DNA from: Gonocerus acuteangulatus
Lineage: Eukaryota; Arthropoda; Insecta; Hemiptera; Coreidae
Assembly: GCA_946811695.1 (NCBI GenBank)
Contig: OX328124.1
Span: 55,620,603-55,684,602, forward strand
Direction: 5' to 3'
DNA length: 64,000 bases
The position numbers and the translations under genes are program-made. How positions within the stretch are numbered: the first letter of the stretch is position 1; each line of letters starts with the position of its first letter. Of this stretch, positions 35,701 to 44,180 are shown piece by piece. The notes under the pieces were generated by a model that did not search any database, was not told the DNA's origin, and was given only the letters and a program-made list of their open reading frames with translations.

Positions 35701-38700
35701 AAAAATAGAAATTAGGCTGAAGCAAGGTTTCTGTATTTGAATAAAGTCTTATATGAACATGTAATAACTGAAAAATGTATACTTTTAATAAATATTCATA
35801 AGTATTTACAATTAAGTATGGAAAGATGGAATTTCAACAAAGATATATGAATGAAAATATAAGAAAATATTTCTTGATGCAAAATATTTTGGAGCAAGTG
35901 TTAGAAACATTTCAAATAAAGCAATTTGTATTTATATTAAAGTTATTGAATAACAGATTTAAATTATGGCTCTTTCCAAATGGACTTGAAGGCCAAGAGT
36001 GTAAATGTTAATGTGTCTGTGGTTTTTGTAACTTGGGAGTTGATTAATTCTTGGCTAATATAGGTAATAAAAGAGAAATATTGAAATATTCACAACACCA
36101 TCTGAGTCATGCATAGTGGTGTTAACCTCGAATGATATAATAAATTAAACTTTGTTTTATTTTTAAACACAACAAATTATTTCTCTATATACAATTTATT
36201 CTATAAACATAAATCAACAGCAAACAGGATAAATTGTACCAAATTCACCAATAAAATGGACATTTTACAAGAAGGATACCAACCTGAGTCAAAAGAAAAT
36301 TTATTTCAACATCCTAAAGAGGATTTACATAACTTTGCATTATCTGTCGTTGTTTTTTTTTTATTTTATAAAAAATAAAAAAAAAAGAAGAAAAAAATGT
36401 AGAATAGGAAGAAGAATTGACTAATCGCTCAAGACATTTTACATTTTGTTTTACAGTTCAAGAAATTTTCGTTATTCTTCTTTTATTGTTATCTACAATT
36501 TTTATATTTGAATAAGCATATTTTTTTTTTAATAATAGTTTCAAATTACATTTAAACTTATTTTATTATAATTCTTTTCTGTTCAAAAATTTAATTTTAT
36601 TGTGTAATTAACAATATGGGGCACACTTATGACGAGATAGGGTAACTGAGGTTGATAAAACTAGAAAAAGAAAATGTAGATACCAAATATATTTAAAACA
36701 CAGATTAGATTCATAAATTACCTTTCCAAATAGGCCTCTTCACTAGCTAGCCATTGAACCCATTGAATACATGTTGCTTCATGGTTAGTGATGAGAGAAG
36801 GACAAGCGATGAGCATGCAGAGACCAAGAGATACAAATCTAACACCAGCAGGGCTTGCAGGAGGATGTGAAGTGACTAATTTCACTAGAAGTGAAATTTC
36901 TTCTTCTTGAAGCCTAATAACAAAAGAAATACAATGAATATACCTAGAAAGGAGTTAAAAAATATATAATAAAATCTAGATTCAAATTACTCGTACTACC
37001 TTGGACCAATTTTCACAACTGATTTACTTACTGGAATGTGTTCTTTGATATAAATCCATTTTACTAAAAATGTATTCAGTTTTCAGAAAATGTACTGTAT
37101 TCTTGGTTTTAAACATTCTTCAAACCACAGTCCATTTTACTCAATGTTTATAGTCTTGTGTATATGAACAAGTTAATGTGGTGATAACCAAAATTTTGCA
37201 AGAGATTCTGCTGTCTTTCTGAGAGCGTTCCAGAAGAAGCATCGATTATGATCACATCATATCCAGAAGATGTTAAACATTGAGTCTCACTTTTAAAGTT
37301 TTGTTTTCAAAAAGTAAGTTGGCGTCAGACAAATGTTCAAGCTAAACATGGTGAGGCATGAAACTAGTACTTCTATTTATAACTTCAAAAGCTTTAAAAC
37401 AGTTTTTAAAAGAAGAGATTAACCATCTCTTTGCAATTTTTATTTATTTTTTCTCATCTGTTTCCAGGCAATCAGCGCCAGTTCAACTTTTAATGTAAGG
37501 TTTGACATGAAAACAAAACCTAGAGTTACTCTTAGTTCATTTGACATGGGTCCTTGTCAACCCTTGCAGCTATTACAGGTAAGAGGAAAGGAATCAAGGA
37601 GAATTTTGTGATATGAAACTTGAAAATATAATAATGTACAACATTATCTAATAACAATAAAATTGTACAAACAATAAAATTGTGACTTTTTTTTATGAAG
37701 ATTTTATTTTATTTTAAAATAGCCACAAAACAGTACTATTCAGTTATAAGAAATATTCAAATATACGAAATATCTTCCGTCCCCCCTCACATTCGTATAA
37801 GTGAGACTCCATTGTAAATTTAAGTTGAAGGTGAGGGTGAGGAATGATCAATGGAGTCTTGAAGAAAACGGTAGGAGTGCGAATATAACTCATCCACTCA
37901 ACACATCATGATTCTTACCTGGATTTAATGTTTAATCTCAAAATTTAATAATTTAAAAATTATGGACCACAAAATGAAATTTAAAACCACAATAGACTTT
38001 ATCACTACTTAATATAAGATGCCTGATCATGAACCTGAATAGGTTCAGAACGTCTCCAATATAAATTAATGTTTTAAACAATTTTGGGGAGCAACTCCTG
38101 CCGTTTTCTTCAAGAATACAAATATGTAGTCAACTTACTTGATTCCTGCTATTCCTCTTAATGCACAATAAAGCCTGAGCAGCGAAGAAGCTTTGACTAC
38201 TACAGATTCAGTAAGTTTGCCATTTTCACTGACAATTGTACTAAGATAATTTAATAGTTCATCTCTCATTGCCTGCAGACTACTATTGCTTTCCCTGTTG
38301 CGCTGTTAAAATGTTAATTTATATAATTCTTTCAGTAATAAATTAATACTGACATTATTTATTGAAGAAAATACGTACACTAACTTTTTGTCTGCCCCTG
38401 ATGAAACCAGAAAACCAATTTCTAACATGCTGATCACTACCAAGAAGAAGACTTGAGACAAAAGATACAACATCCCGAGCTGAGGGGTCAAAACCCCCAA
38501 TTCCTGAGTCAAGAGTCAATGTAATAGCTAGAGCTGGCATTTTGCAAAGTTCTACCTATTTTAAAAAGCGAAAGTCATTAATTTATTAATTAAATTTCAA
38601 TCTTTTTCATTTCACAAAATTATTCTTTTCAATGACAGAAATTAGAACAGTTGGTTATTGTCAAAAAAACAACATTTTGAAAAGGAGGTTAGGCACTACC

Positions 38701-41700
38701 AAGAAACTTGTTTTATTCTAAAGAAGTTTAATTTGAAGGGGGAAAGAAAAATAAAAGAAACATTTAATAAGTCAGGGCTGGGATTTGAACCCAGGATCCG
38801 AAGTTTTATGATCCAAAGGTCTGAGCAGACTCTACAGCAAAATTCAATTTGTACCTGTAACTAGACAATGTCATTGTCTTGTTATACACAGTCCTATGCA
38901 TCATACAGTGGTTAAATAAATTTTCACTATGAATTTCAATAAAGTACTTGTAAAAAAAGGTAACACAATAATAGGAGGAATATGAATCAATATCCTCAAA
39001 AGCAGTACATAAGACACAATATATTTCTCTCATAAACTGAAGCATGGGCCAGAGCACTCAATGCAAAGTGTGTATGTTGATAACAAAAAACGTAAGTGTC
39101 ATTTCTTAACCTAAGTAAATAAAGCTAGAATAAATTGTTTGATAAATTGTAAATTAATGTTATATACTGTACTTTTAATATAATTTTTTTTTTTTCAAAC
39201 CATGCCAAATAAAATGAAGACGCATTTTGTAACAACAGCCTGTGTCATATTATTTCTTCTATTGAGAGACACTTATTGACATGGATTCCATCTTGATTCA
39301 AAATTAATTAACTAGTATATATTTAATATACTACTCATTATAAAATATTAGGTTCTACATTTTTGGACATTTAAGTCAACAATCTCTTTTCCTTTTCAAA
39401 TAAATGTAATCAACAAAACATATGAGATATCGAACTTAAAGATAAGAACTTACACATTTTGCACGAACAGCTAGAGCCATCGATGGACACATTTTACAAA
39501 GCTTAGTCAGTGCTTCTATCCTAATTTTTCCTCCATTCGTTTCATCTTCCAATTTGTCAGAATTTGAGACTAAAGCTTTACAAACTGAAAATAATTAATT
39601 CATACCGTCTTAATTGGCAGCAATAGAAAACATGTTTACTATTTATTAGACTACCTAACTGCTAAGTCCAACAAATTCTTTTATTTCAATGAAGTTCAGA
39701 TATTTATTAAATAGCTTATTGGACTGGGTGAGTATAAATCAGAAATATTATATACAAGTCTACAAAATTACTGTCCACTATTTTTCTCCAGTAAACGTAG
39801 CAATTATCTTGAGCTTAGCAGTTTCCTGGCAAGAAAAGGATGATAAGCGGATTGTTATGTATAAGCGGACATTGAAATTTAAATAAATACAAATTATTAA
39901 TATCTATTTTACTCTTTTATTGTAGTAGGTATGAAATGTGCATTTTTACATCTTACCACAAATGTGTGTTTTTATTATAATACACTCTAGGAGATGTTAT
40001 TAATAGTCTTGAGTAGGAGAATATCAATTAAGATACATATTTTTTCATGTATTATCAAATGCTGAGCTATTAGCAATGAGCTATCTATAGGTTCGCCATC
40101 CTAAAGCGCCTTCAACCCTTTCCTTACTTAAGACTTCTGTAGAAGTTGAGAACTGCCGTGCCCCTTGAACGAAGGACTTGTACAATAATCCAACCTTTCT
40201 CTCTCGTTTACTGGCTCCCTACGGCTGACTTTTCCAGGAGTTCGGCCTTGGGGCTATTAAGCAAGGACTGAGGGCTTTAGCTTTCTTTCATCACTAGTTG
40301 TTGGGAGAATTAACTCTTTGTGACAAAGGAGTGAGAGATTATGGATACCTGGGTTGGGCTCAAAAAAATAACATCACCAGTGTTAGATCTAACTCGATCC
40401 AAATCGAAAAGGAGGATGGATTTTTCTTTGTTTTAATAAATATTATTATTTATTTATTTAGCTTCATTGATTAGTACCTATATCATAAAATTAAATACAA
40501 GGTCTGTCCAGAAAGTAATAGGACTGATTTTTTTCCACCGCGACTGTACTTCGGAGTGCACGTGCACCGACTGGATTCGGTAGTATGGGTCCCTATCTAA
40601 CGAACGAGGGGTCGGTCAGATGTCTCCGAGCATCCAGAGAGTCAAGACAGGCTTTTTCGTGCGACGAGTGTTTGTGAGTGGTACAAGCTGAAAATGCAGC
40701 GTTCGTTAGAGCAGAGGTCGGCGATTAAATTCTGTGTGAAAATCGGTAAATCTGCAACAGAGACATTTGATATGATCAAGCAGGCTTACCCAGATAATAC
40801 TTTAGCAAGAAGTGGTGTGTTTCAGGGGCACAAGGCCTTATCGAAGGGCCGGGAAGAGGTTGCCGATGAAGACCATCGACTTCGACAAACACCGACAATG
40901 TGAGCCCTGGACAAACCGTTAACTCCAAGTTCTACATGGAAGTGCTCGAGACTCAAACGAAGGGTTAATCCGGTCCGAAAAGACATCACAGCCGACTGGA
41001 AGTTGCACCACGACAACGCCCTGACTCACACCTCCTGTCTTGTGACCAGCTACCAAGTCTGGCACGCATCCCAACGTTTCCCCAGCCGCCCTACAGCCCA
41101 GATGTGGCCCCCTGGACTTCATTTTGTTTCCTCGCCTTAAAAGACCGATGAAAGGAAAGCATTTTGAGACGACAGAAGGGATCCAAGCACCTTATACTGC
41201 GACTGTCTCTAAAGGCTATTCCGGAGAATGCCTACTGTGACGCATTCAATGCTTGGAAATCGCACTGGAAGCGCTGTATCGACGCAGCAGGAGCCTATTT
41301 TGAAAGTTTTTAAAAAATTGTAACAGTTGGATCAATCTTTTTTTTTTAATCGACTCAGAGCTATTACTTTCCGGACAGACCCTGTATATTTCGTACTAAA
41401 AAATATAGACTATAAAAAAATAATTATTGGACCATCTAATTATATAATTCAACCTAAATATTTAGAGCTAAAAATAAAGCGTTTTTAAAGTTTTCCTACA
41501 ATTAGAAATTTTAAGGGAGGAAATTATAAGAGTGTTTTCACGCACGTAGAGTGGAGGGAGAGAATAGCTTCATAACTAGGGCCCGGCCAGGTAGAGCGAT
41601 TGCCGTACTACAGGGTCGGCCAGCCTGCACAACCTGCCATAAGCTAAGGGTTAATAATGCCAATGCACCTATGTAGTTTACCCTGTGGTCACACAGTCTC

Positions 41701-42427
41701 ACCAAACGTTGCTTATTATCGATAACCTATAGGAACTGGAGTATTCAATGTGGTAGGCCAAATATAGAAAAAAATTAAAACAAGAAAAATATTTTTTTAC
41801 TACCGTAAAATAGGGGTTACATTAGTACAGTGTGGTCAAATTGGAACACACCTACAAACATTCTCTAATGACTAAAATCCCTACTCTAACACTTTCAGAA
41901 AGAAATAAAATATCTATTATTGCAGCCTTTAAAGTTTCAAGGTGATTAATATTTACCTTCCCAAAATACATCAGGAGAATTAGCCACGATCCAGCATATG
42001 ATATCTGGCCCATATTTCATATGTAAAAGAGTTTCAGCAATCTCGACAGGCGAAAGTAACACAGGCAATTCTGAGAGCGCGATATTTAAAACATCACAAA
42101 TCTCAGGTATATACACAACATTTTCAAAAAGATCAGAATGCTTTACATAATTGTCTAACAAATTCCTCTGTTGCTGCTGCTCTTCTTGAATCTAAAATTA
42201 GTAATAGAAAGAATCACAAAAAAAGATCGTATCATGATTATTTGAAAAATCATAAACTTATTAAGGAAATTATAAGGTCACCCCTAGGCCCACCCATCCT
42301 TTGATTAATTTATTAATTGGTAACTACAAAGGTGAAAATTTGGCGGCTGGAGCATAGTATTGACCACATTATCCAATGATCCTCTTCAGTATCTGCTCCC
42401 CTGGGCCCTTGTTGCCTGAATATATAC

Positions 42428-42480
<53 letters not shown>

Positions 42481-44180
42481 TATATATAGGAAAGTAATTT
42501 ATTGCTGTTGGCTTCAGTTGAGAACCAGGGCTGGCTCTCGTATATTACAACTGGTAGGATGCAGGATTCAAACGTGTGGACACTCTTCATCTCACGTCGA
42601 AAAACTCCTTTCATTATTAGTTTTAGAGACCAATATTTTTCCCAGCCCTCTTTCAATTTCTTTTATTATCAGGTTTTTGAGTAGTACTGACAGGTTTTCT
42701 GTAATTTAGGGACAAGCCCTTCTGCTTCACATCCTTTCACTAAGTCATTCAGCATTATGATGAGAACTTCAATATTGTTGGATATTAACGCAATATCATC
42801 TGCCAAGCCAATTTAAGTACCTCCAATAAAATTGTACTTCCTTATTTTACCAATCGAGAATCCAGAACACCATTACCAGGACAAGGTTAAAAAAATGTGG
42901 GAAGAGTTCATCCCCCTGTCTCAAATCTCTCAGCCAGGGCTCTTATTGCTTTTTATTTTAAATTATTTATTGTCTTTGCAACTTCAGGCAGGATAATTGC
43001 TGGTGTTTCCTCGTCACTCACTCCAAATTCCACATCAATATCTTCAATTGGTTCTTCACACCTACAGATTAATTCAAAGTATGTTGTGGCTACAGTCATC
43101 ATATTTTTCCTTTCAGTAATCTGCATTTTCAAGACACACCGTCCACCTTTTCCCAGGAGTGAACTCTTTTTTCATTTGTCTTAATGAATTGTTTGCTTAA
43201 CAGTTGTTTACTGTAATGTTTCGATAGTTAATTAAATATATTGTGATTCTTTTTCTAATATTGTTGTTCAAACAAAAATAATGAGAGTATTGTGCCTAAC
43301 CTAATTATTCATGGCCATCACAGTTTTTGACATGACATCTCTTTTTGGAATATATAATTAGGGGATAAGAGTTCTGTTCAACATAATTTTGTATACTTGA
43401 GACCCAATGAATATTTTGATACTTTATTTTATTTTTAAAAAAATGCACCCCCCCCCCCCCTAAATAATATAATACTTACCTGAGAAGCAATAAATAATAT
43501 TTCACTCAATACAAGTCTCAATCTTCTGGTAGGCTCAGATCTTTCAAATTCCATTGTCAAACCATTTTGTAATGATTGAACTAGAAGTCCATCGGACTGA
43601 GAGCTTCCAGCTTTTTGCCTAAAAATAAAGACAGAAGTTAAAAAAAAAATAATAGATAAACTATATTTATTCATATTTCAATGCCCCTCATAAATAACAG
43701 ATTTTTGTATAAGGCAACTTACAGCTACCCTTTTTTAACTCCGATAGCTAATGCCTAATATTTTTCCAATAGAAAGTCCATCACTACAAGTGGGAATCAA
43801 ACACAAGACCCAAGGCATGAACTATTCACACCTTAACACTCATGTTCACCTGGAGTAAGCCGGGGAATAGACACAATTACATAAATATGATAATGCCATT
43901 ACCTCAATTGCTGTTCTTTCTTAACTTCTGTCTCTAATGCATGGAAATCAATCGACAAGAGTGCAACTATAGAGTTCACCATTTCAATGCCAGACAAAAT
44001 AGTAAGGATATCTTTACGACTCTCAGAACATTTTTTTGTTGAATCAACAGGCGATATTAAGCTCATTCTCACAAGACATGGTAAAACAGGCCTTAATTCT
44101 TTTAACGAAAAGTTGCCAAGTCCTTTAACATCCAAAGTTTGTAGACACCTGAATACTCCAGCAGACACAGATAGATCCAT
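14092..44180 (-). CDS. INTS2: Integrator complex subunit 2 (exons 1-14; 3' end outside window)
   Basis: Exons in transcript order: 44180-43903, 43618-43480, 42191-41957, 39584-39454, 38555-38385, 38302-38139, 36913-36722, 35570-35387, 25400-25252, 19010-18842, 18379-18178, 17505-17347, 16112-15960, 14269-14092. They total 2504 nt (834 codons plus two bases) and every junction keeps frame. INTS2 is a helical-repeat scaffold subunit of the nuclear Integrator complex, which cleaves snRNA and other nascent Pol II transcripts; it sits in the INTS1/INTS2/INTS7 backbone. Human INTS2 is matched from LPCLVRM and VNSIVALLS.DFHALE to LWVMT.NAL and LDPLQVLRCD. The remaining C-terminal third is absent although exon 14 ends in a good GTAATT donor. 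Introns 3, 8 and 9 are swollen by transposons. Confidence 0.95.
14736..14960 (-). pseudogene. Jockey-type LINE reverse transcriptase fragment
   Basis: Encodes the RT C-terminal segment KTEVILSSKRRPL ... VNGQTSPWSNSVKYLGVHLD, then KLTFITHV, typical of jockey-clade LINEs. Both ends are lost. It lies in INTS2 intron 13 in the sense direction. Confidence 0.8.
15092..15251. mobile_element. 160-bp MITE with 49-bp inverted arms
   Basis: The ends are inverted TCATACCTGTAGGTA; the arms stay paired for about 49 bp with roughly six mismatches, up to GAGAGTACTA. The direct repeat GGGTTAGGTCC flanks it at 15062 and 15294 but is not adjacent. Superfamily not assigned. It lies in INTS2 intron 13. Confidence 0.75.
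15960..16112 (-). CDS. INTS2: INTS2 exon 13
   Basis: Encodes LSLMTLCPSHTGQVLGNML and RRALDPTVPRYIQ. It is less conserved than its neighbours, but the phases fit both and the last residues match human NSGVPRRILQ. Confidence 0.87.
17034..17096. repeat. Compound (TG)n(TA)n microsatellite
   Basis: A GTGTGT run passes directly into an ATATAT run, in INTS2 intron 12. Open frames crossing it are low-complexity artefacts. Confidence 0.95.
17347..17505 (-). CDS. INTS2: INTS2 exon 12
   Basis: Encodes FSSLLRLLATHFPHLCLVDD, matching human HSALLRLLATNYPHLCIVDD. Ends EHG before GTGAGT. Confidence 0.95.
17762..17893 (-). pseudogene. Jockey-type LINE RT fragment (motif 0 region)
   Basis: Encodes LWKFSVVILFPKPGKPTNNP followed by SSYHPISLL, the classic entry motif of jockey-like reverse transcriptases. 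Similarity stops abruptly at an AT-rich flank on the left. It lies in INTS2 intron 11, sense orientation. Confidence 0.82.
18005..18100 (-). repeat. tRNA-headed SINE fragment
   Basis: On the - strand it reads GAGGCCTCTTGGCTGTAAGC (A-box-like), then GGGTTCTATTCC (B-box-like). It is too diverged in the anticodon arm to be a tRNA gene. INTS2 intron 11. Confidence 0.6.
18178..18379 (-). CDS. INTS2: INTS2 exon 11
   Basis: The acceptor abuts a long A/T run. Encodes LTPQLLMLYYLLHYEDVRLS and LSELPIKYLLQHAQKDQ. Donor GTAATT, phase 1. Confidence 0.93.
18842..19010 (-). CDS. INTS2: INTS2 exon 10
   Basis: Encodes PPLHPVLPALVEVYVNSILM and ESTNQPISEDEI, matching human HPQLLPLIDVYINSILT and EATNQPVTEQEI. 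Donor GTAGTA. Confidence 0.94.
19454..20292 (+). repeat. Tandem array of Helitron 5' ends (264-265 bp period)
   Basis: Three near-identical units plus 46 bp of a fourth. Each begins TCTATTATATAAAAATGAAT and contains CTCGAGAACAACTGAACCG and AGGATGGTTCTTACGGAG. Units differ by only a few bases, so the array is recent. Confidence 0.92.
20599..20625 (+). repeat. Hairpin module HP1 (intact)
   Basis: GGAACTGC pairs with GCGGTTCC (one T-G wobble) around an 11-base loop. It is followed by a CCCTAG, but similarity to other copies continues past that point (GTCATTT, then TTAGAATAGAA), so CCCTAG here is probably not the element end. Confidence 0.8.
21240..21279. repeat. T tract of about 40 bases
   Basis: A homopolymer run inside the Helitron block in INTS2 intron 9. 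No retroposon body was recognised next to it. Confidence 0.9.
22245..22445 (+). other. Recurrent 66-codon ORF in a Helitron module, copy 1
   Basis: Encodes MKVEHAENVSTESHDSKYPN and ends YKLMNSKT. The same frame is open at 49230-49478, 54092-54292, 55107-55298 and 61363-61563. No family is known to me. It may be a by-product of recent copying rather than a gene. Confidence 0.4.
23089..23140. repeat. (TA)n microsatellite abutting a Helitron 3' end
   Basis: About 50 bp of AT dinucleotides that stop three bases before the CTAG terminus of the - strand Helitron. Confidence 0.95.
23183..23660 (-). repeat. Two tandem units in the Helitron 3' UTR
   Basis: Segments starting near 23183 and 23437 share TTAACTTATTGTAA, TATGACTGAAAGAGGAATAG, AGCGCTGT, CATTTTTATAACTAATTTTA and CTTGATTCATATATTTAT in order. 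The period is about 255 bp, placed between the helicase stop and the terminal hairpin. Confidence 0.8.
23677..24680 (-). pseudogene. Helitron Pif1-type helicase, C-terminal half
   Basis: Seen in order: LFGGILLLLSGDFRQTLPII (helicase motif II/III region), SYKSIDTV, PPHYLLLKVGFPVILLRNW, PRIPIIPTD, FPIRLAFAMTSIKLQGQTM and CFSHGQSYVTCSRVGKPSSL, ending ALRN and a stop at 23677. This is the C-terminal part of the RepHel protein that unwinds DNA during rolling-circle transposition. At least one frameshift or stop near 24020 splits it, and the nuclease half is missing. Consensus motif VI reads NKSQGQT; here it is SIKLQGQT. Confidence 0.9.
25252..25400 (-). CDS. INTS2: INTS2 exon 9
   Basis: Acceptor TTGTTTCAG, donor GTAAAT. 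Encodes VVTAHAVKVPVTLNLNANIQ and FLPVHCIHQLLKSRAFTKYK, then KDWIYR. It is isolated between two transposon-filled introns. Confidence 0.95.
26207..27406 (-). repeat. 3' LTR (relative to - strand element)
   Basis: Same length as the other LTR. I noticed only two differing spots (near 26530, AAAAAAGAGTTGG against AAAAGAGAGTTGG; near 27056, CCATACC against CCACACC). Confidence 0.95.
27031..27040 (-). promoter_or_regulatory. Putative LTR TATA box
   Basis: TCTATAAGTA on the - strand, followed by a GC-richer tract rich in CTCACTC, a plausible Pol II start region. The same site lies in the other LTR at 34634-34643. Confidence 0.5.
27466..27492. repeat. T tract
   Basis: A run of about 27 T just inside the 3' LTR. 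Further T tracts occur at 27765-27783 and 27811-27830. Confidence 0.85.
28388..28500. repeat. Two tandem 51-bp units inside the LTR element
   Basis: AGGTACTCCGGCCTCTTCAT, followed by GGGTCCGTGAGCC, occurs at about 28396 and 28447 with near-identical spacing sequence. On the element's own strand this is a GGCTCACGGACC-type repeat upstream of the 3' LTR. Confidence 0.8.
28755..29849 (+). mobile_element. HINE/Helentron-like element, copy 1
   Basis: Subterminal AGCACTTTCCTC (28777-28788) is exactly complementary to GAGGAAAGTGCT (29832-29843) near the other end. The 3' side forms an ACTTTCC/GGAAAGT hairpin and ends CTAAAAGG. Between them lie about 145-bp units (GTCCGGAGTAAACCCCCC, then CGAATACCGAGTTTCGTCGA) and a (TA)n run (29651-29709). 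Subterminal inverted repeats, a central microsatellite and a 3' hairpin are the described layout of Helentron-associated (DINE/HINE) elements. Confidence 0.8.
29850..31074. other. LTR-element interior between two HINE copies
   Basis: No coding potential I recognise on either strand. It contains T tracts near 30282-30307 and 30450-30472. It could be part of the LTR element's own non-coding interior or yet another insertion. Confidence 0.4.
31076..32290 (+). mobile_element. HINE/Helentron-like element, copy 2
   Basis: Same ends as copy 1: AGCACTTTCCTC at 31100-31111 and GAGGAAAGTGCT at 32273-32284, ending CTAAAAGG. It carries one internal unit more than copy 1 and a (TA)n run interrupted by TGCA (32109-32152). 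A TCCGTCATG motif occurs at the 5' edge and again near 32235, as in copy 3. Confidence 0.82.
32557..33267 (-). CDS. Orphan ORF of the LTR element (gag-position, 236 codons)
   Basis: The first ORF after the primer site, where gag should be; start taken at MEHNEGNRPFTQEE (an upstream in-frame ATG at 33318 adds 17 residues). Residues about 15-75 are Met/Glu/Lys-rich and likely coiled coil (KMQLMMKQMMAQML), reminiscent of the N-termini of some Gypsy gags. Residues about 105-190 hold three diverged copies of a repeat of about 30 residues built on [F/W]-x-[S/T]-x-E-x-[Y/F]-I-L-N-x-L-F-K. There is no CCHC knuckle, protease or polymerase. Function unknown; it may assist packaging, or be a gag remnant that is still open. 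Confidence 0.6.
   Translation of the reverse strand: MEHNEGNRPFTQEEIIIINSGFAKMQLMMKQMMAQMLSDKNELIEKLNLESQNTRTELKAESEKLRTIMTLREIKPTPLVIHKSKPVSLMINDQTSPKITAVSNDLFNSDEIYILNNLFKINKITTKLNNNLFTSAENYILNKLFKKNETTKFNIDWLTTVEDFILNHLFKNNILIKETAKVNIQLYIKCPLIKIDLGYKNKDKKGIIQGMFHSILLKYYHQPTKDDEIKNLTSKV
33788..33806 (-). promoter_or_regulatory. tRNA primer-binding site of the LTR element
   Basis: TGGTGACCCAACGTGGGGC on the - strand: it starts with TGG (complement of tRNA CCA) three bases inside the 5' LTR. The implied tRNA 3' end resembles a Lys-type T arm (GCCCCACGTTGGG) with a different acceptor end. Confidence 0.75.
33810..35009 (-). repeat. 5' LTR (relative to - strand element)
   Basis: Starts (in + reading) TGTGGTGTTTT and ends ATCATTACA, the same as the copy at 26207. 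Followed by the ATAC duplication. Confidence 0.95.
35309..35352 (+). repeat. SINE tail fragment
   Basis: GTAGTTAATAATAAATGGAC, then GTTAAAATTTAAATAAATAA, the same 3' tail as the SINEs ending at 46369 and 58254. The head is missing. It lies 35 bp from INTS2 exon 8. Confidence 0.7.
35387..35570 (-). CDS. INTS2: INTS2 exon 8
   Basis: Encodes SSFGEMLLLMAIHFHSSQLS, ELVCSTLGMKV and HDIFTEQ, nearly the human sequence. Donor GTAAGT opens the 10-kb intron 8 that holds the LTR element. Confidence 0.96.
36722..36913 (-). CDS. INTS2: INTS2 exon 7
   Basis: Encodes HPPASPAGVRFVSLGLCMLI and WVQWLASEEAYLE, matching human RPPATPAGVRFVSLSFCMLL. Donor GTAATT. Confidence 0.95.
38139..38302 (-). CDS. INTS2: INTS2 exon 6
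   Basis: Separated from exon 5 by only 82 bp. Encodes RNRESNSSLQAMRDELLNYL and VVKASSLLRLYCALRGIAGI. Donor GTAAGT. Confidence 0.95.
38385..38555 (-). CDS. INTS2: INTS2 exon 5
   Basis: 57 codons, phase 0 at both ends. Encodes MPALAITLTLD and VSFVSSLLLGSDQHVRNWF, matching human VCFVSGLLLGTNAKVRTWF. The donor is GTTAGT. Confidence 0.95.
38765..38840 (-). repeat. tRNA-headed SINE fragment
   Basis: On the - strand a CTGCTCAGACC block is followed by a B-box GGGTTCAAATCCC. The anticodon arm does not fold like a real tRNA. INTS2 intron 4. Confidence 0.55.
39454..39584 (-). CDS. INTS2: INTS2 exon 4
   Basis: Acceptor TTTTCAG, donor GTAAGT. Encodes VCKALVSNSDKLEDE and ALTKLCKMCPSMALAVRAKC, matching human VCRGLIKNGE and ALRFLCKMNPSQALKVRG. 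Confidence 0.95.
40090..40490 (+). other. Possible retroposon remnant left of the mariner
   Basis: A moderately GC-rich segment in otherwise AT-rich intron DNA, ending in an ATTATTTATTTATTTA simple tail just before the mariner. The tail suggests a SINE or a LINE 3' end, but no head or ORF was recognised. Confidence 0.35.
40498..41384 (+). mobile_element. Internally deleted mariner element
   Basis: The inverted ends CAAGGTCTGTCCAGAAAGTA and CAGGGTCTGTCCGGAAAGTA are flanked by TA at 40496 and 41385. At 887 bp it is shorter than a typical 1.3-kb mariner. It lies in INTS2 intron 3. Confidence 0.93.
40694..41311 (+). pseudogene. Mariner transposase, central part deleted
   Basis: The N-terminal DNA-binding region is readable from ATG 40694 (IKFCVKIGKSATETFDMIKQ, KGREEVADED). 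Sequence then jumps to the C-terminal catalytic part in shifted frames: LHHDNA, PPYSPDVAP, AIPENAYCDAFNAWKSHWKR and CIDAAGAYFESF. The middle of the catalytic domain, with the first catalytic Asp, is gone. Inactive. Confidence 0.9.
41957..42191 (-). CDS. INTS2: INTS2 exon 3
   Basis: Acceptor AATTTTAG, donor GTAAAT. Encodes a short Gln run (EEQQQQR), then the ICDVLNIALSELPVLLSPVE helix pair and WIVANSPDVFWE. Confidence 0.95.
42430..42487. repeat. (TA)n microsatellite
   Basis: About 58 bp of TA repeat at the broken edge of an RTE LINE fragment. INTS2 intron 2. Confidence 0.95.
42500..43130 (-). pseudogene. RTE-type LINE reverse transcriptase fragment
   Basis: In - strand order, with frame breaks: CEEPIEDIDVEFGVSDEE, an EVAKTINNLK helix, LRQGDELFP.FFNLVL, LADDIALIS (catalytic box, normally FADD), NDLVKGCEAEGL, and YWSLKLIMKGVFRREMKS with SCILPVVIYESQPW. 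This order of motifs is typical of RTE-related LINEs. Stops and missing blocks make it dead. INTS2 intron 2, sense orientation. Confidence 0.82.
43480..43618 (-). CDS. INTS2: INTS2 exon 2
   Basis: Acceptor TTTTTAG, donor GTAAGT. Encodes LQNGLTMEFERSEPTRRLRL, close to human LQHGLTLEFEHSDSPRRLRL, and ends in phase 0 after ASQ. Confidence 0.95.
43785..43865 (-). repeat. tRNA-headed SINE fragment
   Basis: GTGTTAAGGTGTGA (A-box side) and TGTTTGATTCCCACT (B-box), on the - strand, match the head of the SINE at 58047 (GGGTTAAGGTGTGAGC, GGGTTCGAGTCCCACT). INTS2 intron 1. Confidence 0.65.
43903..44180 (-). CDS. INTS2: INTS2 exon 1 (start codon)
   Basis: ATG at 44180, with an in-frame stop about 80 bp upstream. 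Encodes codons 1-92 plus two bases, including VLPCLVRMSLISP and SGIEMVNSIVALLSIDFHAL. Ends TTGAG before GTAATG. Confidence 0.93.
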
